From Marchantia polymorpha subsp. ruderalis (taxonomy: Eukaryota; Streptophyta; Marchantiopsida; Marchantiales; Marchantiaceae): a stretch of 64,000 nucleotides of DNA. The position numbers and the translations under genes were made by a program. The DNA is taken from contig AP031355.1 of assembly GCA_037833965.1 (NCBI GenBank), positions 26,623,501 to 26,687,500 of the forward strand, written 5' to 3'. Of the stretch, positions 25,803 through 39,185 are shown one piece after another (position 1 is the stretch's first letter; every line of letters starts with the position of its first letter). Below the pieces are notes generated by a model. It saw nothing but the letters and a program-made list of their open reading frames with translations. It was not told the origin of the DNA and did no database searches.

Positions 25803-26698
25803 TCAGCAATCTAGACATTTGAAGCCCGTTGATTCTAGCACAACCCTCATAGAATGCTTTTCCTTTAGGTGATCACTGAGTACACTTATGTTAATCGAAA
25901 AGAATATCGTTTGAAAGGCCAACAACTTGGACATGATGTTATAGTAGCGGGGCAAACGTATCGGAGTCATTGATTCACTGAATTGACATTTCCAAACAGC
26001 TGTCATCAGTAATTCATTAACTGCTCTTCATAGTTAAATCTAGGAATCTCACTGATAGGTCACATATTTGTATTTAGAACTCCACGAAATAGAAAGGTGG
26101 AACTATATCCGAAAGCAATTTCCCCCGGATTCGAAACAAATTTCAGGTTGAGGAGTGAGTTCGGATTCACATCCATTCAATCCAGATCGAGATAGAAGCG
26201 AGAACTTTTATGTTGATGATCTGCACATATGGTTCAGAACCAACATATAAACTTGGATTGCATTTTTATCAGGCCGTAACGCCCATGGGAAGGACAAATC
26301 CTTAATCAGCCTAAGCACACATTTGTGATTTCTATGCCGTTCATGTGAGCCGACGCGTACAGGGAATACGTCTGGATTCATATGATCTATTATTATCATG
26401 CAATAAGGAGTCTGAACGCTCTGGCTGCGAGCGCGTTCGGCCTTGACAAGGAACGCATCGATGCACTTGAGAATACTCAAGCCGGTGGCTGACAGAATCC
26501 TGATTACCTCCTGATTCTGTCAGGAGGATCGATTACCTTTCTGCTGCTGATCGTCATCATAATCACTGAGCCAGAATGCTCAGAGATTGCCGACTTACTG
26601 CAGAAAGTGCAAACGTGAGAAGAGCCTTTTGTATCCTCCATGGACCTTTGGAAATATTTTGTAGGAACACGAACTAGGACCCGCCACGTCAGAGTCAA
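25803..26698 (-). pseudogene. Unrecognised gene X, copy 2
   Basis: It corresponds to copy 1 at 1789-2672, with the same conserved segments (one ending SFPWAL, one starting MSKLLAFQ). Copy 2 has extra damage: the region matching 2091-2330 has lost about 50 bp and its open frame. A further conserved open stretch upstream (about 27190-26941, minus) contains MRTASIDR and could be a first exon. Product unknown; probably non-functional. Confidence 0.4.
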
Positions 26699-27233
26699 AA
26701 TAGCAGCGTGGAGATAGAGGCCTTGTGCGTGCGGGTACTACGGGAGCAGTTCGGCATTTTGCATGCAATGACGTGAACACGACACGGTCATTTACGATGT
26801 TTGGCAGACTTGCGGAGGGAATTTATCAAGAGAATGCGTCGTCATCCTTTCGATATTGCGACCAATAGCCGGCCTCTTAACCTCAGCAGCCTCCAGATTC
26901 GGGGTCGGAGACCAGGGTTCCCGCTCTACGCACGGTCAGGTCAAATGTTAACCAGTACTGTGAATGAAGTGTTAGCGACTCCCAGCCGCCGGCAATGTGT
27001 GCGTCGGCTGAATGTAGCCTGCACACAACCCAACGTTTTCCTCACCAGGATCCGGGAGATGGGGCCCATCAGTCTGTCTATTGACGCTGTTCGCATCCTA
27101 TCGTCGATTCGGGTCAATCGTTTGGTTTCAGCTGGCGGACCGAGTGGTCTGATTGGAAGACGCTTTACTGCGCATGCACATTCTAGTCTTCCCGACCTTA
27201 TCTGGAACTCTTTCCCTTCGGCTCGAACGCTAA

Positions 27234-27238
27234 CACCT
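27234..27238. other. Empty target site of the solo LTR
   Basis: The single CACCT here, with matching flanks on both sides (GCTCGAACGCTAA and CCAGGACTTCTACATG), is the pre-insertion state of the site occupied at 3278-8034. Confidence 0.93.
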
Positions 27239-27758
27239 CCAGGACTTCTACATGATCGCCAATCGCATACTGATGGCAAACGAATTCTCAAGGTCTCATC
27301 TGACCAGTGCAACATACACTATAGTCACTTGCAACTAGGCAACACACGGAGTTAAGCAAGTGCCCACTTGAAGCGTAGGGTGACGGGAGCACGAGCCGTT
27401 TCATTGTTCATGTTCGGAAGACTCGGTACATTTTCTAATACCATTTACTTCTGAAAGAAACATGAGGTGAGTTTTACTTTCTCCCTGAACATCTGAGCGC
27501 AAGCTTGTTTTGTCCATTGTCACCAGCAGATATCACCTCAATCGCTTCAACTTGTTGTTCTGCAAAAGGTGAAAAGTTTTGTGCTTAGGATGAATTAGTC
27601 AACGGCTTTGGGACCTCGAAGAACCGTTCCACTTCTCCACAACCTTCAGATATACGAGTCCACGCTCTTCTGTACCAGGTCCACATCGTACATACATTAT
27701 GGCGCTTGATGAATTGTAAATGACTTAGACTTGTAAATGGCGCTCTTTAATCGAAGTG

Positions 27759-27765
27759 TATATAT
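27759..27765 (+). promoter_or_regulatory. Putative TATA box of peroxidase 2
   Basis: TATATAT at 255 bp before the ATG, the same spacing as in peroxidase 1. Confidence 0.5.
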
Positions 27766-28013
27766 CTCCAGGGCGAGCACAGCATGCCATCCAAACCACA
27801 ACTATCAGATTCAATTACTGCCTGCACACCTGCACTCCCTGAAGTCCAGTATTATCACCCTTGGAAGGAGAATCAAGTACTTCAAACTTCAGGTGCATCG
27901 AGGATTCATAGCAACTTTACAATTTGAGCAGAAATTTGGAGTGACCTTTCAGTGTTGTTCGTCGACCTGCACGACTCGACGCAAAAGGAGCGCATCGATC
28001 AAGCATTCTCAAG

Positions 28014-29259
<1,246 letters not shown>

Positions 29260-29330
29260 AGAGCGAAAACCTCAGTTCTGAAAGGAAAGCACAGATGATC
29301 AGAGATTCGTCTTCAGGGATGCTTGTAGTC

Positions 29331-30112
29331 CAAAAAACTGGAAACGCACAGGCTCTGCTTTCAGAAAATTGCTATAAGCATAATCCACAGGATACACAAG
29401 TCATTCATTTGCTGAACCTTCTCCATTAGGGAGGTTCAACATAGCAATCATTCAATTTGGGATGATCCTGGAAATAAAGAGCCATAGCATCAATCGATAT
29501 GCCAAAAGACGAATTACTGTGACATCAGTCCTTGCATTGAACAATCATGGATGGTTGGATGTCTGAGCTCTAAACCAGGATGAAGAATATAGTTTTCGAG
29601 ATTCCCATACCTCATGACCATTGTATCGTTTTTCATCGATTTCAATGACGTAGGCAACTTTGTTTGATAGATACTTGTGTCATGCAAGTCTGCATTGCTA
29701 AAGGAACATGAGAATAATGCAATCATTTAATGTTTTCGCAATAAAACTGATCACTGTGATTAACAATCTGAATCCGAATATTGGCTGAAGATCTCTGCAA
29801 TTTCTTTCGGAACAAGGCCGAGCATACGAATTGAGATCTTATATCTTGTCGCCATAAACTTAATTATTAGCCACAGATGACGAATTAGGGTACAAACTTG
29901 AGGATGGCCTGTTACTCATACGGATTCACATAAATTCAGGTGATGTAGACTATCCAGATCTTGACACTGCAAAAGACCATTCTGCACTCCATTCAATTGG
30001 AATATTAGCAGCAATTTTTGGGTTAGAACACTAGAATCCCATATATGTAAAGCCATAACAACTCGAATCGGATTAGAATTCTAACTCCACCTTTGTGGGT
30101 CGAGCGTCCATA
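29331..30112. other. Intergenic stretch
   Basis: No gene recognised. Confidence 0.5.
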
Positions 30113-30840
30113 CGACAGCTGATATCTTTTCCTCAGACACCGGATTTTGAGATAGGGAGACGAACCTGCAGAGGGCGTAAGAAGTTGCGGAGACTGCAGG
30201 TCGAGAGTCATGCTTCGGGCCCGGAATGTTGTTTATTCCAGATGATTAAGAAGCGACCGGTAAGAGATGCGTCCTATCAACTGAACGATAGCTTATCACG
30301 ATGTCTGATAGTTTGATGACCTTGGTGAATACATGACTTGTTCTACCAATCTTCTGTTGGAATATGAAGAGAGTTCCATCGTTAGCTAGTATATGACGAT
30401 AATTATTTAGACAACCATCAAAATTATTTAACCGAAGCGTAGAAAACCATTTCATTCCTTTGCATGGCGCAACTGACTGAAGTCCTTTTTCGGATAATCC
30501 CGTTGTGATTTGTGTACTTGGCGAAGTGAAGCGTGTGAATAGCATTCGGTGAGTGTTTTGCAAGGACATGTCATCGATGTGAAAGAAGCTGGGATTTTTA
30601 TTGAAAGTTGGAATATGCCTGCAAGTTTGTGGGACGAGCATAAAGACGACAGCTGATATCTTGTCGCCAGACAATGGATAATTAGCTAGAGAGACGGACC
30701 TGCAAAGGGACTAAGAAGTTGCGGAGACTGCAGGTCGAGCGTCCTGCTTCGGGCTCGGATTGGTATTTATTCCAGATCATTAAGAGATGCGTCCTATGAA
30801 CTAACCGATACATTATCAGGATCTCCAGATGCACGACATC
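30113..30840. repeat. Pair of direct repeats of about 200 bp
   Basis: Units at about 30113-30310 and 30649-30840 share GACAGCTGATATCTT, AAGAAGTTGCGGAGACTGCA and AGAGATGCGTCCTAT. They are 536 bp apart and diverged. No coding content recognised. Confidence 0.7.
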
Positions 30841-31329
30841 AGGAGAAGAGTCACGAGCATGCGCATGAGTGCAGGCGAGTTCTGTGCTTTTTGCGATCAT
30901 GAGAACTCCTGTCTGAGGCAGTCGAATTTGATGCACTTGATGTTCCAGCCCTAGCCATGCAGTCTGAACCTGGGCACGACAGTGATGTCGGTGATGCCTA
31001 GCCTCTTCAAGGCCAAGGAGGTGCTGAAGCCTGCTTGTCGGAGACCATCAACAACGATTATGATTGTAAGACCAAAGCCGGAGGCCTGACCTGCTCTCTA
31101 ATTTTACACGAAAGGACAGGGAATGTTTTGTAGCCATGTTGGACAATGAGCGTATCTTATCTTTCGCTGGTTATGGAAAAGAAACTGTATAGTCGTGTTA
31201 TTCGATTTTCCTGTACTAGAAGTCTTCGGGTGTATGATGTAAATCGGAACATACAACGAGGAAGAAAGGTCTCGCGTTTAGCGAAAAGTATATTATGTTT
31301 ATAAATATTAATTTTTGGGAGAGATTATT

Positions 31330-31491
31330 TATCACTCACTTATGGCTAATTAGCCCTCACTCTAGTCTACCCAGTTCTCTAATTAGTCAATGCAATATAT
31401 GTAATTCAATGCAAGGTAGTAGGGATGCAACATCAACTATAGAGTGTTTGATATACTAAGGTGAGGGCTAATTAACCCTAAGTGAATGATA
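31330..31491. mobile_element. MITE-like element with 31-bp terminal inverted repeats
   Basis: The left arm 31330-31360 and right arm 31461-31491 are inverted repeats matching at 28 of 31 positions, around about 100 bp of non-coding sequence. Total size 162 bp. I could not define the target duplication, so the superfamily is open. Confidence 0.6.
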
Positions 31492-33400
31492 ACTATCCAC
31501 TACCTAACTATTTATTCAAACATTAATATCCAAACCCTTTTCAAAGATATTTCCTCCGCTACTTCTGGAATAACTAATGTCACTGGCCTAATCAACTTCA
31601 AATAGGAATGTGTTTGAGCTATGGAGTACTTTAATCTCCACTCTACTAAGTTTTTTTTTATCAGTAATGAAAAGTCAATGATTTAGAATCTGCATGGATA
31701 GCAATCTCAATGGGATACTATTGAAGGTTGAAAGTGTCATGTGACGAGGAGTCTTCATTTTAGCCCCCACGTTAAGGACTACATATAAATGATCATAGGT
31801 TTTCACACAAGCAAGTCATTGTGGTCAGTTAGCACTGATCGCATATGTCTTAAATGTGTGAAAATTATGTTTTAAGGTGAACTAATTTTGTAATAAATCT
31901 TTGTGTAAAAATGATTTTTATTCCAAAAATGTAGAAACTTCAGATTTTGTTCTCAAATATCCAACAACAACTTAATGAATGTGAGTGATTTGCATATCAT
32001 ACATATGGTAGAAAATCTCTTCAAAAAATTCTCCTACAAAGAGATTAAAATATTTGATATGTTATGTATCTAAGATGAATTTATTGAATACTGTTTATGT
32101 TCATTCAGTTACATTGAAAATATTACATATAAATGTGAAATCTTGTTTTCATCAAAACAATCATGCAACATTGGAAAGTATTTTTATTATAATTTTTGCA
32201 TGATGAGAATAATGTATTGAATGGTATCATATATGTTCTACTTTTCAAATGACAATTTTATTTTATCAAATCTTCAATCTTCAATCTAATTTGAACTTGT
32301 TTGATTTAAAATATTGTATCAAAATATTTAGTATGCTAACATGTTAATTAGTTAAACTTTTTACGAAGGCGAATTTGAATCATACCTATCGATCAAAATT
32401 TAAAATTTTTTAACAAATTTTAACTTATATTTTTAGAACTCACATGCATTCACATTAATTAATTGAATGACAAATATCGCAACTTCTATTTATATTAGAA
32501 TTCTTATCAATCATGAGAATTCTTTCTTATTTTCAAAAAAATTAAAATTTTTTTCAAATTCTATCATTTATTATCTTACATTCTGGCAAATATCTAATTC
32601 AATTGATATAATTCAAATATATTTCTCATCGTTAGTAACAGGGAGATGTGACATTGTACTATTTATATTTTGACAGAATTTTGTAATCCATCTAACTCGT
32701 AAAGTTAATTTTCTAATTTGTCTATAGTATAATTTTTATTTTGAATCATTTATCCAATAAGGATAATAAAAAAGTATTTTCCGCAAAAATTTATGCTAAA
32801 AAATATTATATATTTTTTACGAATAAATTTCTATTGCTAATGATCATTACATGAAAAAATTTGAATAGTTTTTATATACACACTCTATTAGTGTGAGTAA
32901 TTGAATAAAAATGGTTGAAAGATAATAGCAAAAATGATTAAATTGTAAATAAAAAATATGCATTAAAATGACAAAATAATGTCAATATTTGAAGTATTTA
33001 CTTTTTGCATTGAAGAAAGAAAAAATTTTAAGAAAAAAGTTTCCAAGATTGAGATTAGAGCTATAAATTTTGAAACTCAAATTAAAACAAAAGTAATATT
33101 CATGAATGTTGTAATGCCAATCTGTAATTTGAATGATTATCAAGATATGGAGTGAAGATTTGTCAATCATAATTTTCAAATATTCTAAGTAGTTGCATAC
33201 GTGATAAATTAGTTCATAAATTACCAAGAATCCTGCACCAATCCCAATATACAAAAACACCAGAACAAACTTTTGAGATATAGAACGAATTTATAGATTT
33301 CGGATAATCAAATTACTGAATAGCGCATGAACCAGAAGAAATTCCAGATACCCTTAAGAGTACATATATATATGTGTGGTCTCGGTTAATTTCACCTTTA
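31492..33400. other. Very AT-rich intergenic stretch
   Basis: Long A/T-rich tracts; open frames are low-complexity and unconvincing. No gene recognised. Confidence 0.65.
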
Positions 33401-33554
33401 AAAGGTATTAAAAATTAGATATTGCAGAGTCTCGATTTTCAAGAAACACACTAAGAGTGAGGCGACTCGCAAACGCATAGTTTCCCAAAGCGTGGTACAG
33501 ATACTGCATGAGTAACAGACAATGAGGGGAACAGACTGACGAGTAGTCCTAGAT

Positions 33555-33842
33555 TTAGACTTTTGCCCTGAAGTTGAATTGCGGAGAAATCCTGTTCACA
33601 TCTTCCCACGCCTGATACGCAAAGTCAAGAATTTTGCTTGCAAATGAATCTGGCTCCTTTGCCCGCAGTTGAGACTGTGGACACAAGCCGGAGCACCTTA
33701 GTCGAGATCGAGTGTCTCTAGAGTAGACATAAACTCGTACAGAGCGTGATAACGACGAAAATTCTAAAACAGATGCCTTGCTTAGTTCAATGCAGTTAGC
33801 TGAAACTAACAAGGTATCTCTCTTCTCCAAAGCCACATCCAC
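33555..33842 (-). other. Possible exon or ORF of unknown function
   Basis: An open segment of about 95 codons without an ATG at its start, ending in a stop, with balanced amino-acid composition (for example FASKILDFAYQAWEDVNRISP). A second minus-strand open segment of 106 codons lies upstream at 34338-34658, also without an ATG start. They could be exons of one gene or a decayed gene. I recognise no family. Confidence 0.2.
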
Positions 33843-34038
33843 CCGATCTCTTTTATTGAGTCCTTCTCAACGAGCTGTAAATAAACACCTGACTAATGTC
33901 CCAGACTCGGTTCAGTACAAACGACTGGGGTTGCACAGGTTACTTCCTTCCAATGGTGGATAACCAGAAAATAGTTAGACAAGTAAACGTGAGCAACGTC
34001 ATAACAATGGTCATGTTGCGGTTTCGTAAATGAATATG

Positions 34039-34140
34039 TCAGGTGAGGTACCTTCTCTCAGAGGGTACCTCACCTGAGATTTTAACATCTCAGATGAGAT
34101 CTTCTCAAGGAATCTCATCTCAATTCTTCCAATACTGAGA
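34039..34140. repeat. Nested inverted repeats
   Basis: TCAGGTGAGGTACC (34039-34052) and GGTACCTCACCTGA (34064-34077) form a perfect 14-bp stem. They are followed by further AGATGAGAT / ATCTCATCT arms to about 34150. This could be the end of a small foldback element or a hairpin transcript. Confidence 0.6.
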
Positions 34141-34659
34141 TGAGATTTCTTGTTGTTGGTCAAGAAGACAATCGGACAAGGCGTGCCTGCATTGGGCAGG
34201 AGACATCTGTGCGGTGAGCATATCTCGGTTTTGGTACTATAAGTCTAAATACACAAACCCCATCGTCCGGGCCCACTTCAGGGTTGTAGATCCTGTAACC
34301 TTCTTGGACAAACCCAGATATTCCATATTTTCACAGCTCAGACCCACACCAGGACCTTCTCAATGGTCAGTGGGTGACGTATGGCGTTCACGTCCGATTC
34401 TACCTCCTTGATTGTCTTCCAGTGGATTTCTCTTGTTACACTGTCCTTTCTGGCAACCTCGAGCGGGCGGGAAGTCTTTGTACGTCCTCGGAAGTCGTAC
34501 TTTTGTGTGGAATCTGGGTTTAGGGAGAGTATGAAATGGTCTTTCCATGCTTCCATTGTTGAACAGCGGCAAATTATGGGAATCTGACGACCGGTGACAT
34601 CTTGGAAGTGCTTACCTGTAGATAATGTCCTGAATATCAAGTCCTTAGCTTCATGCAAT

Positions 34660-35560
34660 TCGAAGTTGAAAAGAAGTTTTCTTAGACCCTGTATTTGATG
34701 ACAGAAAGATGCACATGAATCAATTATGAAAACTGAACGACCCTAGGGGACTTCAACATCTCTCTCAAGATTGTAGAGTTCCATCTGCCAAAAGTCAGGA
34801 CTGCCTCACATGAACCCGCGAGTAGCCTCTGACATGTGGACAACTCAGGCCTTTAAAAAAATGCTAAGGGATCTGATCAATGATGCAATAATTTGAAGGC
34901 GACGACCTTCAAAACAGAAAACAGCTGGAAAGTCCATTTCCACAACCTTTCAACAGCAGAACACTGCGTTTATGCAGTGTGCTCTTATACAAGGAGGGGA
35001 ATAAGAGACTGACAAGATATTAGCATCCGATCATCGAATTATTCCAGACAAAAAGGCCACATTTTCAAGAACACAACTGAGTGATAACATTAATATGGAG
35101 GGAAGTTAAAAAAACATTAGTTCCAGGCTTACAAAGTTATCAAAATGAGAGATTTCTCACTGAACATATATACGACCACTTTTCCTGGTAAAAGGTTCAT
35201 GAAGTACGAACAACTAATCTGCGGGGCGAGAGTCAATCCGACATGTACACAGAAAAGCTAGCTTTCTGCTACGTAGGTGTCATGAAGGACCGTTCAGTTT
35301 TCTGCTATTATCCTAATGACGGATAGATTCTTTCACTGACTGAGGATGGAGACATGCGTCTACCACATCCTATGAGATCCTGGGGGAAAAAAATAAAATG
35401 AGGAGAGAAAGAAAATCTCGAAAGTACAGAACTAACATGTCATATCCCTTCCGTGAGACCTGCATCTAAATCGACCACTACTGTCTTTAAGATCGTTGCG
35501 CATACCGAGACTGATTAGTTCTCTTCGTAGTGGAACTTCCCGAGCTCCACAGCATTTAAT
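34660..35560. other. Intergenic stretch downstream of the F-box gene
   Basis: No gene recognised. It probably includes the 3' UTR of the minus-strand F-box gene near its right edge. Confidence 0.45.
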
Positions 35561-35565
35561 ACCTG

Positions 35566-36889
35566 TCAAATCCATCTTCTGTCATCATCCCACGCTCCTC
35601 CATCGTCGTCATCGTAGTCATCGTAGTCATCGTCTTCATCGTGATCATGGTCAGATCCTTCTGCGCTCCATCCGATGACCTGGCGCACTTTTTGGCATTT
35701 CGAAGACATGCTAAACTCATACCCCACGTAACGGCAAAGTCTAACATCAAGGTACTCCAAATCAGGACACTTATCCAGGATGGCGATCAGGCCTGCGTCA
35801 GTCAACGTACCATAAAACATCTCCAGGTGTTTAAGCTTGGGCATGTTATGTGCAATGGCCAGGGCTTCCGAATCTCTGGGTGCGTGTGGTATCTTTGCGC
35901 AATTCAAAGCACACATGTCCAGTCTGATGAGTGACTTGCAGGTCTGACCAATAACTTCCAACGCTTTACATTTTATTGCCCTACACTCGCTAATGTCTAG
36001 ATGCAAAAGTGAAGGCAAGGTCAAAATGAGTTCACAAAGGCCATCCTCAGTTATCTTCGAGGAAGGAATGCAGAGCGTCCTCAACGAATTCAGACGACTG
36101 TGAACAACAATTTGTACCACGGAAAAAGAATTAGTACAACATGCTCCAGTGTTCGACGGTGTACGCACTCAATTTGGTTATCACACATTCTTGAGACAAT
36201 ATGTGGAAATAGAACACAAAAAGTAAACACTTTACATATACTAAGGAGAGCTATTTGCTGGTTCCAATACAAACATAAGAAAAGAAAAATGATGACAAAC
36301 TTTATTATCGATCGTATAACTGATGATACACGAGTAAAAGACCGAAGTGTGCCTTTCTTTGAGAGACTGCAAGAGCTTTCAATCCCTAAAAAAAGAATGC
36401 TATTACAGCGAAGATATAACTGGGTAATTATGGTCCAATTAAACATTCGAGTTTTAGCGAAAAGGACGAAGTGCACAGAGCCATTCATGTGCAAAGAACT
36501 GGTAACCAAGGATAGACATACCTCTGCGCGAGATAGTGCAAACTGGCATCGCTGTGCAAATTCGCCACACGCAGCTCCCGAATCCCACCACAGCTCCGAG
36601 ACACAACCAATTTCACCATGCGATCGACAATTTCACCTCCCCCGGCCGAAACGCGCCAGACTTTGACCGAATTGCACCAGACTTTGAGATCGACAACCTG
36701 CCAGCAAGCAGGATCCAGCGAAGCCTTTCTCCAAGCTTTGCAAACTTGAGGCACAGTCTTCAGAAGTTCCCTCGAAGGCAACCTCCTCATCACTTCGACG
36801 AGAGCCTCGGGCAACATCTCCGCCCACCGGACGTTCACCCGCTCATTCTCGGAGTCCGAAAGCTCCTCCTCCACAAAAGTCCTGTCCAT
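35566..36889 (-). CDS. F-box/LRR protein (two exons, 299 aa)
   Basis: Likely substrate receptor of an SCF (Skp1-cullin-F-box) ubiquitin ligase. Exon 1 is 36889-36522 and exon 2 is 36097-35566. The intron 36521-36098 has GTATGT and CAG borders and joins codon 123 (AG|T) in frame. The first in-frame ATG is at 36889; only a TTG lies further upstream. Residues about 22-68 are an F-box (WAEMLPEALVEVMRRLP...VCKAWR...W). Residues about 95-250 are leucine-rich repeats (LRTLCIPSSKITEDGL, LLHLDISECRAIK, LKHLEMFYGTLTDAGL, LEYLDVRLC), resembling plant SKIP/FBL-type F-box/LRR proteins. An Asp-rich tail (DEDDDYDDYDDDD) follows, encoded by an ATC/GTC-repeat tract. The whole gene is open. Confidence 0.85.
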
Positions 36890-37084
36890 AGATAGTCCTG
36901 TCCTGTTCAAACTCAGTTACAACAAAACCACATCTAGAGTTCCCTCGTCCGCTCGCGATCCCTCGTGTAACCCAAATATACTTTCTGCGCTATCGCGTCC
37001 TCGTCCCGGCACCCCGCCCTTTCTCTAACTCTAAACGCGCATCCACCCGTTCACTCACACACAAACATACACACCAAAACACAG

Positions 37085-37309
37085 ATGAACTCTGGACGAG
37101 GTGCTCGCTCGAGGACGAGTATGAAAGATGCTGCCCCAGCTCCTGTCCACCTGTCTACTTTCCTCTTGACCTCGCCTTCGTACGGAACGAGGAGGATTGT
37201 CCTCGTCGCGGGAGTTCTCTTGCTGGAAAGGGTATCTTCTCGTGGACGGATGGGGAGTCCGATGGACGGGCCGCGGGCGGGAGGGCGGTTGAGTGTGTTC
37301 GCTCGGTGA
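37085..37309 (+). other. Short ORF of unknown status (74 codons)
   Basis: It begins with an ATG and has balanced composition, but there is no recognisable domain. Equally long frames exist on the opposite strand of this locally GC-rich 37050-37500 segment upstream of the F-box gene, so it may be chance or part of a divergent promoter. Confidence 0.15.
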
Positions 37310-37375
37310 TTCTGAATGCACCGTTCTTGATTCGTGCGAGTGACCGGCTGCATGGACCGAGGCGCTGGAGCAGGA

Positions 37376-37411
37376 TGCGACTGGCAGCGCTCTCCCGCGC
37401 TGCCAGTCGCA
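37376..37411. repeat. Perfect 15-bp hairpin
   Basis: TGCGACTGGCAGCGC, loop TCTCCC, then its exact complement GCGCTGCCAGTCGCA. It is not followed by a T-run on either strand, and its role is unknown. Confidence 0.8.
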
Positions 37412-37690
37412 TTGCCGTCAAGTACACACTTCTCGCCCCCACATTCTTTACACACGGAGCTCACTTTCCGTGGGTGAAGAAAGCTTCCACGTGGGAATCT
37501 TAATCCTTCGTATTCTTCACGATAAGTATACTAGAAGTGAAATAAGATTTTTTAGTCACAAGTTTTTTATAATCATATTTTATTTATTATAATTATAATG
37601 TAATGCACAATAATTAATTTCTATCATGATTTCATTCTCTAAAATCTAACTCAATTGGTTCATGTATAATTTTGTGAAACCTAACAATAC

Positions 37691-37735
37691 ACGAATCGTA
37701 CATCCAATCGATTGTCGATTGGATATACGGTTCGT
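37691..37735. repeat. Near-perfect 20-bp foldback
   Basis: CGAATCGTACATCCAATCGA faces TCGATTGGATATACGGTTCG across a 3-nt loop, with 18 of 20 positions paired and the two mismatches of G-T type. Confidence 0.7.
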
Positions 37736-37739
37736 CCAG

Positions 37740-39185
37740 AGCATTTGTTAGAGTTTAGAGATATCGACTTAGTCCAAGCTTCTCTCCCTTTCCTTCCCTC
37801 CCTCGCGTCCTGTCACTCCTCTCGTACCGAACGCAGGCAGTAGCCTTGGTCCTCGAAAATTCGCCACAATCGGGCGTATGCACAGTCGCGGGTGAGTATT
37901 TCGTTCTCTTAGCGTTGCTCTGATCACGTCGATAATGTCCGATTTTGCTTCATGATCTTGACTCGAAAATTCTGAGGTGCAAACTGTCACTTCAACAACG
38001 GCATACTCATATCACGAAGTTTGGTCATCTGTGCAGAAAGGGTATGTCCTCTTCGGCTCTGCCGTACAAGAGGAACCCACTCGTAAAATTGAATGACGTT
38101 TATTTGGATAATATTGGAATTTGAACTTGCCACAAGTTTCCATTTGTTTTCCATATTGTGACAATATTAAAGCTGTTGATGGAAACATGCGGACGAGACT
38201 TACAAAGGTACGTAATTTCTTAAAGATGTGAACATACTAAACGTGTGCACACATTGAGAGAAATGATCAAGGAGCTAATTAAGTGGTAAGCACGACAGCG
38301 ATAACGATAGGTGATCGACACAGCTCCAGTTCGCCTCGGTTGCAATGTCTTTAATTGGAATACCATATGTACTAGTACATTAAGGGTGTTTACTAGTAGG
38401 TGTTATGCACACTCTTGAGCCTCAAGACATGTATCTGGCAACTTGCCCTTAGATTTCTACTGCAGAACTCGTGCACGCTAGCCCCTGCAGGCAGTACTCA
38501 AAAAAGTGAACGTGGACAGTACTCCGTGGGGGTTCACTTGTCTGCGAAACAGCTGTGGGAGGTTGATTCGGTACCTTCGGGACATAGAGTCGACCGCGTG
38601 GAGTTTGGGGCTTTCGCGAAGTTGACCACGAAACCCGTTTCATGGCAAGAAAGTCAAGTCACATTGTGCACAGTCGACCATGCACTGCAGCCTGTGATTG
38701 GTTCCAGCACTTCAATTCGCCGCATATCGGACAAATTCTTGGTAGAAACTGGCAACGGTGCTGACTGTACAATAATTGATTGATAACGACAATTTGGAGC
38801 CCGAAATGTCAAACTCCGCCATTGGCTTCTGGCAGATTCCTCAATTTTCCGTACAAGAGGAACCCACTCAACTGTTTGAAGATAACGACCCAGGGGATCC
38901 ACGACCATATTTGCAAGTATCTGCAGGCTAGAAGAACCCCGACCGTATGCCTCTGGACTAACGGAATACGGCCACCGTCGTGACGGGATTCATGTGTCAC
39001 CGTTATGCACACCGTTCGAGCGGACGGACCGCTAAATCAGGCGCTATTGCGAGAGGATTTGGTCTACAGAAGTAATATCCAAAACCTCTTGGCTTTCCCG
39101 CCTCTACTCTGAAAGAGCCAAGTGCGTGGAGTGCAACTGTCATATGCCGCAGCGTGCTTTGGACGAAAACTTTGTAGTGATTTCG
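37740..39185. other. Intergenic stretch
   Basis: Short frames only (the longest is about 127 codons at 38400-38783, plus strand, unrecognised). No supported gene. Confidence 0.45.

Noticed and set aside
26801..27355. 184-codon plus-strand ORF between gene X copy 2 and peroxidase 2
   Set aside because: No ATG start. The frame is broken in the other copy, and the opposite strand is equally open, so it is probably not coding.
30240..30310. tRNA gene or tRNA-derived SINE on the minus strand (GTTCAGTTGATAGGACGC looks like a D arm)
   Set aside because: No anticodon stem, T arm or acceptor stem can be paired downstream in either repeat copy.
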